A stretch of 64,000 bases of DNA from Nannocystis exedens. GTDB taxonomy: Bacteria; Myxococcota_A; Polyangia; Nannocystales; Nannocystaceae. The notes under the pieces were generated by a model. The model did no database searches. It had not been told where the DNA came from and saw only the letters and a program-made list of their open reading frames with translations. Position numbers and translations under genes: made by a program. The stretch spans positions 3,668,001 through 3,732,000 of the forward strand of contig NZ_NETK01000001.1 of NCBI RefSeq assembly GCF_002343915.1, read 5' to 3'. Within the stretch, counting starts at the first letter, position 1; each line of letters begins with the position of its first letter. This document shows positions 25,405 through 37,316 of the stretch, piece after piece.

Positions 25405-26967
25405 ATGGACCGCATGCGTGTGCGACTCGGCCTTGTGCTCACCCTCGGCGGCCTGAGCTGCCTCAAGAGCGACTTCCCGCCGGCCGAAGATCCCCACTGG
25501 CAATGCGACGAGGACCACGTGTGCGACCCGGACGAGAATCAGGTCGCGTGCCCGTCGGACTGCGTGTGGTCGGAGGCGACCGCCGAGGGCCCCGCGGCCG
25601 CCGTGTGCGACGCGCAGGAGAACTGGACCTTCGTCCAGGCTTGTCTGGGCACCTGCGGCAACGGCGAGGAGGACGAGGGCGAGACGGTCGAGACCTGCCC
25701 GCGCGACTTCCCGGGGCCGGGCTGCGGCGACGGGATGTGCGCGCCGCTCGTGGACCCTGACCGTTGTCCGAGCGAGTGCCACGCCGGGAGCTGCGGCGAC
25801 GGGAAGTGCGAGCTCCACGAGAACGTGGCCGTCTGCGCCGAGGACTGCACGAGCGGCTGCGGCGACGGGGCGTGCCAGGCCGGTGAGGAGGCCTCGTGCG
25901 AGCGGGACTGCGAGGCGTGTTCCGGCGACTCGTGTGTCTGCGGCGACGGGGTCTGCGGCGAGAAGGAGTCGATGATGGGCTGCCCCGAGGACTGCACCGA
26001 GCCCAACTGCGGCAACGGGGCCAGAGAGGGAGACGAGGCGTGTGACGACGGCAACGACGTCGACGCCGACGCCTGCACCAACAGCTGCAAGATGGCGACC
26101 TGCGGCGACGGCATCGTGTGGGTCGGCGAGGAGCAGTGCGACGACGGGCCCGACAACGGGCCCGGCAAGGCCTGCAACGAGATGTGTCAGCCCGGCTCCT
26201 GCGGCGACGGCGAGCTCGGGCCCGGCGAGACGTGTGACGACGGGAACGACGACAACACCGATGAGTGTGCGGCCTGCCAGCAGGCGACCTGCGGCGACGG
26301 CTTCACCTGGGCCGGGGAAGAGACGTGCGACGACGGCAACGACGTCGACACCGACGACTGCACCAACGCCTGCGAGCCGGCCGACTGCGGCGACGGCATC
26401 GTCTGGGAGGACATGGAGGAGTGCGACGACGGCAACGACGTCGACACTGACGGCTGCACGAACGAATGCCTCAAGCCGCGGCGGGTCATCTTCGTGACCA
26501 ACGAAGCGTTCAAGGGCAACCTCGGCGGCCTGAGCGGCGCCGACGAGGAATGCGCCCTGGCTGCGGATGCCGCAAAGCTCCCGAATGCGGGGAGCTTTAA
26601 GGCCTGGCTGTCCAGCGAATTCAACTGGCCAGCGAAGCGGCTCAACACCGCCTATTCCGGCATGTACGTGCTGACTGACGGGACCCCGGTCGCCGAGAAC
26701 GGCTGGGCCGACCTGACCGATGGCGAGCTCCTGCATGCCGTCGACCTGAGCGAGACGAAAATGAAGGTTAACGCCGCTCCGTGGACGAACACGAGGGCCG
26801 ACGGGAGCAGCGCCGGCCAGAACGACTGCGACGGCTGGGGCAGCCCGGACCCCGGCCCCTCTGGTGCCTTTGGGAGGACCGACGTAACCGACGCGAGGTG
26901 GACCGACGCGATGGGCACGGCTCCGTGCTCCAACTCGGCCCCCCTCTACTGCATCGAGGACCCGTGA
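25405..26967 (+). CDS. Cys-rich DUF4215-type surface lipoprotein, copy 1
   Basis: 520 aa from ATG 25405. Lipobox GGLSC gives Cys19. Residues of about 75-190 contain CGDGxC...GE...C..DC units. From about 195-355 come five DUF4215/myxobacterial Cys-rich repeats (CGDGIVWVGEEQCDDG, CDDGNDVDTDDCTNAC and similar). The last 165 residues form an endostatin-like domain (RRVIFVTNEAFKGNLGGLSG to APLYCIE) of the DUF1554 kind. Such proteins are extracellular adhesin-like, with calcium-type Asp clusters. Copy 2 follows immediately with a GTGA overlap, and 25545-26470 is almost identical to it. Function is unknown beyond surface location. Confidence 0.9.
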   Translation: MDRMRVRLGLVLTLGGLSCLKSDFPPAEDPHWQCDEDHVCDPDENQVACPSDCVWSEATAEGPAAAVCDAQENWTFVQACLGTCGNGEEDEGETVETCPRDFPGPGCGDGMCAPLVDPDRCPSECHAGSCGDGKCELHENVAVCAEDCTSGCGDGACQAGEEASCERDCEACSGDSCVCGDGVCGEKESMMGCPEDCTEPNCGNGAREGDEACDDGNDVDADACTNSCKMATCGDGIVWVGEEQCDDGPDNGPGKACNEMCQPGSCGDGELGPGETCDDGNDDNTDECAACQQATCGDGFTWAGEETCDDGNDVDTDDCTNACEPADCGDGIVWEDMEECDDGNDVDTDGCTNECLKPRRVIFVTNEAFKGNLGGLSGADEECALAADAAKLPNAGSFKAWLSSEFNWPAKRLNTAYSGMYVLTDGTPVAENGWADLTDGELLHAVDLSETKMKVNAAPWTNTRADGSSAGQNDCDGWGSPDPGPSGAFGRTDVTDARWTDAMGTAPCSNSAPLYCIEDP

Positions 26968-28053
26968 ACTGCCGCGGCCGTCCCGCTTCCACGCTCGCGC
27001 GAGCATGGCTCCTGTCCATGGGGCCATGTCTCCTCGCGCTGAGCCTCGCCGCCTGCACCCGTGAGCCCGAGCACCCGCCGTGGCAGTGCAACGACGACTT
27101 CGTGTGCGACCCGGACGAAAACCAGGACGCGTGCCCGTCGGACTGCGTGTGGTCGGAGGCCACCGGCGAGGGCCCCGCGGCCGCCGTGTGCGACGCGCAG
27201 GAGAACTGGACCTTCGTCCAGGCTTGTCTGGGCACCTGCGGCAACGGCGAGGAGGACGAGGGCGAGACGGTCGAGACCTGCCCGCGCGACTTCCCGGGGC
27301 CGGGCTGCGGCGACGGGATGTGCGCGCCGCTCGTGGACCCTGACCGTTGTCCGAGCGAGTGCCACGCCGGGAGCTGCGGCGACGGGAAGTGCGAGCTCCA
27401 CGAGAACGTGGCCGTCTGCGCCGAGGACTGCACGAGCGGCTGCGGCGACGGGGCGTGCCAGGCCGGTGAGGAGGCCTCGTGCGGGCGGGATTGCGAGTCG
27501 TGTGCCGGAGACTCGTGCGTCTGCGGCGACGGAGTCTGTGGGGAGAAGGAGTCGATGATGGGCTGCCCCGAGGATTGCACCGAGCCCAACTGCGGCAACG
27601 GGGCCAGGGAGGGAGACGAGGCGTGTGACGACGGCAACGACGTCGACGCCGACGCCTGCACCAACAGCTGCAAGATGGCGACCTGCGGCGACGGCATCGT
27701 GTGGGTCGGCGAGGAGCAGTGCGACGACGGGCCCGACAACGGGCCCGGCAAGGCCTGCAACGAGATGTGTCAGCCCGGCTCCTGCGGCGACGGCGAGCTC
27801 GGCCCCGGCGAGACGTGCGACGACGGGAACGACGACAACACCGATGAGTGTGCGGCCTGCCAGCAGGCGACCTGCGGCGACGGCTTCACCTGGGCCGGGG
27901 AAGAGACGTGCGACGACGGCAACGACGTCGACACCGACGACTGCACCAACGCCTGCGAGCCGGCCGACTGCGGTGACGGCGTCGTCTGGGAGGACATGGA
28001 GGAGTGCGACGACGGCAACGACGTCGACACCGACGGATGCACGAACGAATGCC
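25545..28053 (+). repeat. Large direct repeat within the paralogous lipoprotein genes
   Basis: The segment 25545-26470 recurs at 27128-28053, offset 1583 bp, with only scattered differences and long identical runs. It is a recent duplication or one kept uniform by gene conversion, and a substrate for deletion by recombination. Confidence 0.9.
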
Positions 28054-28553
28054 TCAAGCCGCGGCGGGTCATCTTCGTGACGAACGCGAAGTTCACGGGC
28101 AACCTGGGCGGCCTGAGCGGCGCCGACGAGGAATGCGCCCTGGCTGCGGATGCCGTAAAGCTCCCGAATGCGGGGAGCTTCAAGGCCTGGCTCTCCAACG
28201 GCTCCAACTGGCCGGCCAAGCGGCTCGACACCGCCTATTCGGGCATGTACGTGCTGACTGACGGGACCGTGGTCGCCGAGAACGGCTGGGCCGACCTGAC
28301 CGATGGCGAGCTCCTGCACCCTGTCGACCTGAGCGAGACGAAGATGAAGGTGAACGCTGCTCCGTGGACGAACACCAAGGCAGATGGCACCAGCGTCGGG
28401 GCCAGCCACTGCGAATCCTGGACAGAGGAAATGATGCCTCAGATCGTCGGCGCATTCGGATCTACGAACGCGACCGACGCGAGGTGGACCGACGCGATGG
28501 GCACGAGCTCATGCACTGGCGAATTTCCCCTCTATTGCATCGAGGACCTCTGA
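26964..28553 (+). CDS. Cys-rich DUF4215-type surface lipoprotein, copy 2
   Basis: 529 aa from GTG 26964, overlapping the previous stop as GTGA; ATG 27018 is an alternative. The N-region reads MNCRGRPASTLARAWLL, with lipobox SLAAC and Cys31. The same domain order as copy 1 follows: Cys-rich CGDG units, five DUF4215 repeats and the endostatin-like end (RRVIFVTNAKFTGNL to PLYCIEDL). The Cys-rich core is virtually unchanged, whereas the last 60 residues differ between copies, so the exposed C-terminal face may be diversifying. A near-exact dyad (27013-27026) overlaps the signal-peptide codons. Confidence 0.9.
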   Translation: MNCRGRPASTLARAWLLSMGPCLLALSLAACTREPEHPPWQCNDDFVCDPDENQDACPSDCVWSEATGEGPAAAVCDAQENWTFVQACLGTCGNGEEDEGETVETCPRDFPGPGCGDGMCAPLVDPDRCPSECHAGSCGDGKCELHENVAVCAEDCTSGCGDGACQAGEEASCGRDCESCAGDSCVCGDGVCGEKESMMGCPEDCTEPNCGNGAREGDEACDDGNDVDADACTNSCKMATCGDGIVWVGEEQCDDGPDNGPGKACNEMCQPGSCGDGELGPGETCDDGNDDNTDECAACQQATCGDGFTWAGEETCDDGNDVDTDDCTNACEPADCGDGVVWEDMEECDDGNDVDTDGCTNECLKPRRVIFVTNAKFTGNLGGLSGADEECALAADAVKLPNAGSFKAWLSNGSNWPAKRLDTAYSGMYVLTDGTVVAENGWADLTDGELLHPVDLSETKMKVNAAPWTNTKADGTSVGASHCESWTEEMMPQIVGAFGSTNATDARWTDAMGTSSCTGEFPLYCIEDL

Positions 28554-28848
28554 AGCGCCGCGACCCTCCCGCCTCTACGCTCGCACGAGCATGTCTCCTG
28601 CCACTCAGGACATGTCTCATCGCGCTGGTCCTCGCCGCCTGCGTCCGCGAGCCCGAGCACTCGCCCTGGCAGTGCAACGACGACTTCGTCCGTGCCGTCG
28701 ACGAAGCCTGGAGGTCTATCCATCGGACCGCCGATGAGGCACGAGACGCGCGAAGAGCGGCCGTAGGCCGCGCTCAAACATTCAACAACTGCTTCAGGCA
28801 CGTCGGCCGACAGCCGCGGCCGAAGTCCTCCTCACCCCGCCTCCGCCC
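28550..28848 (+). pseudogene. Truncated third copy of the Cys-rich lipoprotein gene
   Basis: After the stop of copy 2 the frame reads PPASTLARACLLPLRTC, then the lipobox VLAAC and REPEHSPWQCNDDFV, matching the first 45 residues of copy 2. Homology ends at about 28690, in the middle of the first Cys-rich unit. The continuation is unrelated and ends under the convergent gene. This is the 5' stump of a third tandem copy after deletion. Two dyad half-sites (28591 and 28609) lie in the signal-peptide codons. Confidence 0.8.
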
Positions 28849-29592
<744 letters not shown>

Positions 29593-29637
29593 GTTCCGAA
29601 CAACCTGTCTCTCAGGGCTAGTAAAAAACCGCGCGGC

Positions 29638-30503
29638 TCAGAACGAGCCGGCCAGCGACAGCCCGGCCGAGCCCCGGCCGACGCTGGGCAGCCAGGACAC
29701 GCGGCGCTGGGCGGCCTTGCGGTCGAGCGCGAGCAGGACCGCGCCGGTGATGACGGCGGCGAGGCCGATGCTGAGGGTGATCGCGCCGGCCGGGCGAGTG
29801 GAGATCTCGTAGAGCGGCATGTCGGGGTCGGGGCGCGGCGGCTTGACCGCGAGGCCGAGGCCGACGAAGAAGCCGACGCCGCCGACGGCGAGCAGCGCCA
29901 CGCCGGCCTTGCCGCGGCCGCCGAGGCCTTTCGGGGGCGGCGGCGCCTCCGGCTTGGGCGGCTCCGGCGGCGGCGCGGCGGCCTTGATCCGGGCCTCGCG
30001 CTCGGCCTGGGCGAAGTCGCGGACGAACGGGACCAGGCGCTCGATCTCCGCCGTCCCGCGCTCCACCGCCTCGCCCTCCGTGCACAGGCGGCACTCGGTC
30101 TCGTGGACGCTGTCGCCGACCGGGTCGTCGCCGACGTAGAGGCCGGAGCCGATCACGTAGCCCGGCTCGTCGCCCGGCAGCGCGCGCACGGTGACGCGGA
30201 TCCACGGGTCCCGCGGGCCGCGGCCGGGCAGGACCTCGGCGCGGCGGAGCTGGCGGTTGCCGACCTCGTCGAGGCGCTCGTGGATCACCGGGCCCGCGGG
30301 GCCGGCCCCGTTGGTGTCGATCGCCAGGCTCGCGCGGGCGATCGTCTCGCCGGCGAAGGCCGGGTCGGCGGCGCGGGCGGGCGAGCTTACGGACGTCGGG
30401 CTCGCGGGCGCGGGCGTCGAGGTCGACGGGCTCGCGCTCGCGGCCGGCGCGGCGTGGACCGGCGCGGACGGGAGCGCGGCGACGGACAGGGCGCAGACGA
30501 GGC

Positions 30504-30528
<25 letters not shown>
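29638..30528 (-). CDS. Exported protein with two C-terminal membrane segments
   Basis: 296 aa from GTG 30528 (VPKAYRGLSLVCALSVAAL); the frame stays open upstream to 30585. A signal peptide probably ends after VHA. An Ala/Ser/Pro/Thr linker leads to a beta-rich domain at about 70-175 (WIRVTVRALPGDEPGYVIGS), with a Cys pair at ECRLC. Then come a Pro/Glu linker and two hydrophobic hairpin segments (VALLAVGGVGFFVGLGLAV and ITLSIGLAAVITGAVLLAL). The start overlaps the 3' end of the kinase gene by 25 bases, so it is probably co-transcribed with it. I do not recognise a named family. Confidence 0.75.
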
Positions 30529-32147
<1,619 letters not shown>

Positions 32148-32166
32148 GGCGCTCCGCCTCAGGCTA

Positions 32167-35100
32167 TCACGGACCCGGCTCCGTCCCCGAAGAGAGCGCT
32201 CGGGCGAGGTCGTGGTCGGCGATCGCCCGCGACACCGCCAGCGCGCGCCGGGCCCGCTCCACCAGTTCCGTGCAGGCCTCGCGCTCGATCCGGGCCCCGT
32301 CGGCCGCGAAACAGGTTCCTCCGGGGGGAATGTCCCGCCCGGCGACCGCAAACAGGCGCCCGTCGCCCACCGCCGAGCCGTCGGGGAGGGCGGCCACCCC
32401 CGGGCCGGCCCGACCCGGGACCAGCGGTCGGCCGACGAAGGCGGGCGGCGCCGGCACGCCGAGGTAGTGCAGCCAGGTCGGCGCCAGGTCGACGTGGCTG
32501 CCGACGGCGTCGACCTCGCCGGCGACCTGTCCCTTGGGCAAGACCAAAAAGCCCGGCACCTTCTCGAGCCGGAGCGGCAGCGACGGCGACCCGGCCGGCT
32601 CGCCGGCGAGCGCCGCGATCTCCGGCGTGACCCCGAGGCGGGCGTCGTGGTCGCCGTAGATCGCCACCGCCGTGCTGTCCGCGAGGCCAGTCGCCTCGAG
32701 CCCGGCGAACAGCTCGGCCAGGGCCGCGTCGAGGTGGTGGATCCCGTGGAGGTAGTTGCCGAGGCTCGTGCCCTCGAGCGCGCCGAGCTGCAGCCGGCGC
32801 AGCGCGGGGGGGAATTCGTCGTACGGGTGGTGCAGGCTGAGCGTCACCAGGAACGCGAAGAACGGCTTGTTCGCCGCGGCCAGCTCCGGCAGCATGCGGG
32901 CGAAGAACGCCTCGTCGGCCAAACCCCAGCCGATCACCGGCCCCGGGCCGAGCTCGCGGTCGAACAGCGAGCGGTCGAACCCGTAGCGCGGGTGCAGCGT
33001 CGCGCGGTTCCAGAACCCGCGCTTGAACGGGTGGGCCGACAGCGTCGCGTAGCCGGCCGCCTTGAGGGCGTGGGCGACCGTCTCGAAGTGGTTGCCGGCG
33101 CGCAGGAACGCGACCGCCCCCTGGCCGAGGGGGTACTGTGAATTGAGGATCGCGTACTCCGCGTCCGAGGTCATCCCCTGGGCGGTGATGTCGACCACCG
33201 AGCTGTAGTAGAGCGCACGTCCGCGCAGGCGGTTCAAAAACGGTGTGATCTCCTGCCCCGCGACGGTGGCGCCGATCGTCCAGCCCTGCAGCGCCTCGGC
33301 CTGGATCACCAGCAGGTTGGCCCCGCGCGCCAGCCCGAACCCGGGCGGGGCGGCCCGGTCGCGCGCGGCGAAGAACGCCGCGATCTCGGCCCGCTCCTCG
33401 GCCGCCAGCGAGCGCTGCCCGATCGCCCCCGCGACCGTGCGCACCACGTCGAACAGGTGGGCCCCGAGCACCCCGAAGCGGCCGGCGTTGTGCTGCTCCG
33501 AGAACACCCGCGAGCCGAGGCCGCTGCGCATCGCCCCGCCGAGGCCGACGGCGATCGGCAGCGACCCCAGCAGCAGCGCCGCCAGCCCGAGGAGCGTCGC
33601 CCGCCGGCGCACCCGCGGGCCCGGCCGCGCCTCCGCCCGCGCCCGCGGCCACGCGCACGCGAACACGAGCCCGGCCAGCGGCGCCGCGGCCAGCCAGGCG
33701 TACTCCGGCCGCAGCAGCGCCCGCACGCTGGCGCCGATCGCCCCGACCTGGTGCGCCCCGAACAACGCCTGCACCGGCACGATCGCCCCGAGCACGTGCA
33801 TGTACAGCAGATCGGCGAGCAGCAGCACGGCTGTCCCGAGGGACAGGACGAACGCCAGCCACGGCCGCGCCGCCGCGGGCGCCAGCAGCACCACCAGGCT
33901 CGGGACCGCGGCGGCGCCGATCCCCGCCGCGCGGCCGCCCTGCCACAGATCGATCGCCGCCAGCTCGTGGAACGTCGCCCCGAGCCCGGCCATCGCCGCC
34001 CACAGCCACAGCGCCGGTACCAGGTCGAGCGCGGCCCACCGCCACGAGCCGGGGGCCGGCCGCCGCCGCCGCGCCAGCGCCACCGTCGCCGCCGTCGCCA
34101 GCAGCAGCGCCGACTGCCACCAGGCCGCGCGCAACGTGACCTTCACGACATGTTCCGAAGGACCGCCGGTCGGCGGCGGGAACCACCGCACCTGCTCGCG
34201 CACCATCGCCAGCGCCAGCGTGTAGCTGCCCGCGCGCGGCGGCCCGGCGACCCGCACCGCCAGGGTCGCCGTCTCGCCGGGCGCGACCGCGTGCGGCAGC
34301 TCGGTGCGCATGCCCTCGTGCTGCAGCGGCGTCCCGTCCGCGCCGCGCCAGCGGTACGACAGGCGGTCGCCCGCGGCCGGCGACCAGGTCTCGGCGCCGG
34401 TGTTGCGCACGGTGACGGTGAACGCGTCGCTGCCCGAGGCCGCCAGCCGGGCCGGCCAGTCGGCGGCCACCAGCTCCCACGCCAGCGCCGGCGGGCCGAC
34501 GCTCGCCGCCGCCGCCAGCTCGCGCTCGGGAGCGATCCACGCCTCGCCCTCGCGGACCAGCCGCGGCGCCAGCACGTAGTCGCCGGGCGCCTCGGGCGGG
34601 CGCACCCGCAGCTCGAGCTCGACCACCTCGCCCGGCTCGACCGGCCCCGGCAGCTCGGTGCGGATGCCCTCCTGGACATGTCCATCAGGACCTGTCCATA
34701 CGTAGCTGACCTTGAGGCCCTGTCCCGGGAGCCATGTCTCGTCGCCGCGGTTCTCGAGCGCGAGCTGGGCCAGCGCCGGCAGCCCGGCCTGCAGCGGCGG
34801 CAGGCTCAGCGACAGCGCCGCGAACGCGTCGCGCGGGGCGCCCACCTGCACCTCGGCCGCCGCCGCCCCGCTGCCCGGCCCGTACCAGGCCACGCCCTCG
34901 CGGACCGGCTGCCACACCAGCGTGTACGGCCCCGGCCGCGCCGGCGCGCGCAGCTCGGCCGGCAGGACCACGCAGCCGCCGGGCTCGACCCGCGCCGGCA
35001 GCCTCGTGCGCACGCCCTCGAGCCGCTCGCCCTCGCCGCCGAGCCAGTGGTAGCTGAGCGCGTCGCCGAGCTCGTCGGCCCACGCGTTCGCGCCGGTGTT

Positions 35101-35610
35101 GCACAGCCGCACCCGCGCGGTCGCCCGCGCCCCGGCGGCGACCTCCCGCGGCGCATCGACCTGCGCGATCGACCAGGTGCCGGGCGCCGGCCCGACGTCG
35201 ACCGCGACCGCGTCGCCGCCCCCGACCGGCGGGTCGTACCAGAACGCGCCCTCGCGCACGAGCGCCCAGCGCAGCACGTATCGCCCCGCCGCCGCCGGGG
35301 CGACGAACGAGGCCGTCAGCGCGACCGTCTCGCCCGGCGCGACCGGGTACGGCAGCCGCGTGCGCGCCCCGTCGCGCTCGAGCACCGCGCCGTCCGGCGC
35401 CTCCCAGTGGTACGACAGCCGATCTTGCTGTCCCTCGGACCATGTCTCCCGGCTCAGGTTCTGCAGCGTCACCCGGACGCCGACCCGCTGCCCCGGGGCC
35501 AGCGCCCTCGGGGTCGACTCGCCGGTGAGCCGCCACGCCGGGGCCGCCCGCGCCTCGCCGGCCGCCCCCGCGGCCAGACCGATCGCCAGCAGGAGCGCGC
35601 GCGTCGACAC
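32167..35610 (-). CDS. Ig-like repeat protein fused to LTA-synthase-type phosphoglycerol transferase/sulfatase domain
   Basis: 1147 aa from ATG 35610 with a signal peptide ending at ARA. Residues of about 25-490 hold four similar Ig-like (NBR1/FW-like) modules, each with NxxxETW or NTGAxxW, LSYxWxGxDG and an Arg-T-x-LP strand. About 500-680 has five to six membrane segments. The last 450 residues are an alkaline-phosphatase/LtaS fold: Thr814 in MTSDAEYAILNS is the expected nucleophile, with YGDHDA and LHHPYDEF supplying metal ligands. LtaS-type enzymes transfer phosphoglycerol or similar groups outside the membrane. Fusion of Ig-like modules in front is unusual. Several dyad copies lie within (33832 exact; 32528, 34679, 34721 and 35429 degenerate). 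Confidence 0.88.
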   Translation of the reverse strand: MSTRALLLAIGLAAGAAGEARAAPAWRLTGESTPRALAPGQRVGVRVTLQNLSRETWSEGQQDRLSYHWEAPDGAVLERDGARTRLPYPVAPGETVALTASFVAPAAAGRYVLRWALVREGAFWYDPPVGGGDAVAVDVGPAPGTWSIAQVDAPREVAAGARATARVRLCNTGANAWADELGDALSYHWLGGEGERLEGVRTRLPARVEPGGCVVLPAELRAPARPGPYTLVWQPVREGVAWYGPGSGAAAAEVQVGAPRDAFAALSLSLPPLQAGLPALAQLALENRGDETWLPGQGLKVSYVWTGPDGHVQEGIRTELPGPVEPGEVVELELRVRPPEAPGDYVLAPRLVREGEAWIAPERELAAAASVGPPALAWELVAADWPARLAASGSDAFTVTVRNTGAETWSPAAGDRLSYRWRGADGTPLQHEGMRTELPHAVAPGETATLAVRVAGPPRAGSYTLALAMVREQVRWFPPPTGGPSEHVVKVTLRAAWWQSALLLATAATVALARRRRPAPGSWRWAALDLVPALWLWAAMAGLGATFHELAAIDLWQGGRAAGIGAAAVPSLVVLLAPAAARPWLAFVLSLGTAVLLLADLLYMHVLGAIVPVQALFGAHQVGAIGASVRALLRPEYAWLAAAPLAGLVFACAWPRARAEARPGPRVRRRATLLGLAALLLGSLPIAVGLGGAMRSGLGSRVFSEQHNAGRFGVLGAHLFDVVRTVAGAIGQRSLAAEERAEIAAFFAARDRAAPPGFGLARGANLLVIQAEALQGWTIGATVAGQEITPFLNRLRGRALYYSSVVDITAQGMTSDAEYAILNSQYPLGQGAVAFLRAGNHFETVAHALKAAGYATLSAHPFKRGFWNRATLHPRYGFDRSLFDRELGPGPVIGWGLADEAFFARMLPELAAANKPFFAFLVTLSLHHPYDEFPPALRRLQLGALEGTSLGNYLHGIHHLDAALAELFAGLEATGLADSTAVAIYGDHDARLGVTPEIAALAGEPAGSPSLPLRLEKVPGFLVLPKGQVAGEVDAVGSHVDLAPTWLHYLGVPAPPAFVGRPLVPGRAGPGVAALPDGSAVGDGRLFAVAGRDIPPGGTCFAADGARIEREACTELVERARRALAVSRAIADHDLARALSSGTEPGP

Positions 35611-35813
35611 CGGCCCCGGACCGTAGTGCCGCGCGCCCGGGATTTCAACCGCCCGCGCCGGCGCCGCGAAGCCGGGGCTCCGCCTCTCGAGCGCGCGCGA
35701 TGCCTCACCGCCGCGAGTGCGACGGCCGCGGCTCTCGCCCGCGCGATGCTTTTAATTGAGCAAGCGAGCCGCCCCTGCCCCGAGCCGCCTCGGCTCCGCG
35801 CGACGCGACCTGC

Positions 35814-35819
35814 TACCCT
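35814..35819 (+). promoter_or_regulatory. Putative -10 box of the GNAT gene
   Basis: TACCCT ends 6 bases before ATG 35826, consistent with a leaderless transcript. No clear -35 is seen 16-18 bases upstream. The rest of the 215-bp gap holds an A/T-rich patch (TTTTAATTGAG at 35749-35759). Confidence 0.35.
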
Positions 35820-35825
35820 CGCGGC

Positions 35826-36647
35826 ATGGCCCTCGCGCACCGCCCCGCGGTCGACGGCGACTACGCCATCTTCGCCCGCCTCTTCCCCGAGCTCGACACC
35901 GGCGACCCGATCCCCTCGCCGGCGCACTGGGCCGCGGAGATCGCCCCCAACACCTGGCTCTTCGAACAGGACGGCGCCGCCGTCGGCTACCTGTTCTTCG
36001 AGCGCCTCGAGGGCGTCGGCTACATCCGCCACGTCGTCGTCGCCCCCGAGCATCGCGGCCGGGGCCTCGGCCTCGCCATGCTGCGAGCGGCCGCCGCCGA
36101 GCTGCGCGCGGCCGGGTGCGCCACCTGGTGCCTCAACGTCAAGCCGGGCAACCTGCCCGCCGTCGGCCTGTACCAGCGCCTCGGCATGCGCGAGGCCTAC
36201 CGCTCGACCGCCCTGCGGTTCGCGTGGTCGCAGGTCGACGCCCTGCCCGCGCCGGACAGGTCGTTGCAGACGTGCGCGATCGAGCCGGCCGACGACGCGG
36301 CGATCGAGGCGGCCTTCGCCCTCCCGCGCGGGCAGCTCGCCGGGAACCGCGCCGCCGGGCGGGTGCTGCTCCGCCTGCTCGACCCGGCCGAGCCGACCGC
36401 CGTCCACCTCGGCTTCGCCTCGTTCAACCCCGACTTCCCGGGCGCCTTCCCGTTCCGCGTCGCCAGCCCCGAATTCGCCGCCCCGCTGCTGGCGGGCCTG
36501 CGCCCGCACGCGCGCGACGACAAGCCCGACATGGGCATCGTCGCCGAGGCCGACCCCGGCCTGACGGCGCGCCTGGTCGCGATCGGCGCGCGCGTCCACA
36601 TGGAGTTCTGCCACTTCCAGGGACATGTCCCGGAGGACATGCCCTGA
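35826..36647 (+). CDS. GNAT-family N-acetyltransferase
   Basis: 273 aa from ATG 35826. The acetyl-CoA pocket motif IRHVVVAPEHRGRGLGLAML (motif A with RGRGLG) and the following NVKPGNLPAVGLYQRLGMRE (motif B) are clear in the first 135 residues. The second half is a degenerate repeat of the fold without the pyrophosphate loop, so it is a two-domain GNAT. The substrate is not predictable. The last codons (GHVPEDMP) are formed by an exact dyad copy (36626-36639). The DUF4291 gene starts 20 bases after the stop. Confidence 0.85.
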   Translation: MALAHRPAVDGDYAIFARLFPELDTGDPIPSPAHWAAEIAPNTWLFEQDGAAVGYLFFERLEGVGYIRHVVVAPEHRGRGLGLAMLRAAAAELRAAGCATWCLNVKPGNLPAVGLYQRLGMREAYRSTALRFAWSQVDALPAPDRSLQTCAIEPADDAAIEAAFALPRGQLAGNRAAGRVLLRLLDPAEPTAVHLGFASFNPDFPGAFPFRVASPEFAAPLLAGLRPHARDDKPDMGIVAEADPGLTARLVAIGARVHMEFCHFQGHVPEDMP

Positions 36648-36667
36648 AAGACTTCTTGATTGAGGAA

Positions 36668-37312
36668 ATGACGAAGCTCCGCACCGAACCTTATCACTCA
36701 CAAAAGACCCGCTGGCCGCAGCAGGGCCGGCACATCCTGGCCCAGTTCGACGCCGACACGATCGTGGTCTACCAGGCCTACCGCCCGGCGATCGGCCGCT
36801 TCGCCGCCGAGCACCAGCGCTTCGGCGGCCCGTTCAGCCTCGAGCGGATGACGTGGATCAAGCCGAATTTTCTGTGGATGATGTACCGCTCGGGCTGGGG
36901 CACGAAGGAGGGCCAGGAGGTGACGCTGGCGGTCCGCCTCCGCCGCGACGCCTTTGATAAGGTGCTCGCGGAGGCGGTCCACTCGACCTACGTGCCGGAG
37001 GTCTACGGCGAGCGCAAGGCGTGGGAGCAGCTCGGCAAGCGCTCCGACGTGCGCCTGCAGTGGGACCCCGACCACGGGCCGTCGGGCGACAAGCAGGAGC
37101 GGCGGGCGATCCAGCTCGGCCTGCGCGGCGCGGCGATCGCCGCCTACGCGCGCGAGTGGATCGTCGAGATCGAAGACATCTCCGCGTTCGTCGCCGAGCA
37201 GCGCCAGGTGTGGTTCGAGGGCGACCGCAGCGCGCTGGTCACCCCGCGCGAGGAGGTCTATCCGGTCGACGACCCGGCCGTCGCCGCGAAGCTCGGCATC
37301 GGCCTGGCCTGA
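36668..37312 (+). CDS. DUF4291 family protein
   Basis: 214 aa from ATG 36668, with a GAGG ribosome site 5 bases upstream. The family signature is strong: DADTIVVYQAYRPAIGRFAA, ERMTWIKPNFLWMMYRSGWG, TLAVRLRRDAFDKVLAEAVH and VRLQWDPDHGPSGDKQERRA, then IQLGLRG. The biochemical role of DUF4291 is unknown. It is placed directly behind the GNAT gene, so the two are probably one unit. A perfect dyad follows 4 bases after its TGA. Confidence 0.93.
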   Translation: MTKLRTEPYHSQKTRWPQQGRHILAQFDADTIVVYQAYRPAIGRFAAEHQRFGGPFSLERMTWIKPNFLWMMYRSGWGTKEGQEVTLAVRLRRDAFDKVLAEAVHSTYVPEVYGERKAWEQLGKRSDVRLQWDPDHGPSGDKQERRAIQLGLRGAAIAAYAREWIVEIEDISAFVAEQRQVWFEGDRSALVTPREEVYPVDDPAVAAKLGIGLA

Positions 37313-37316
37313 GGAG

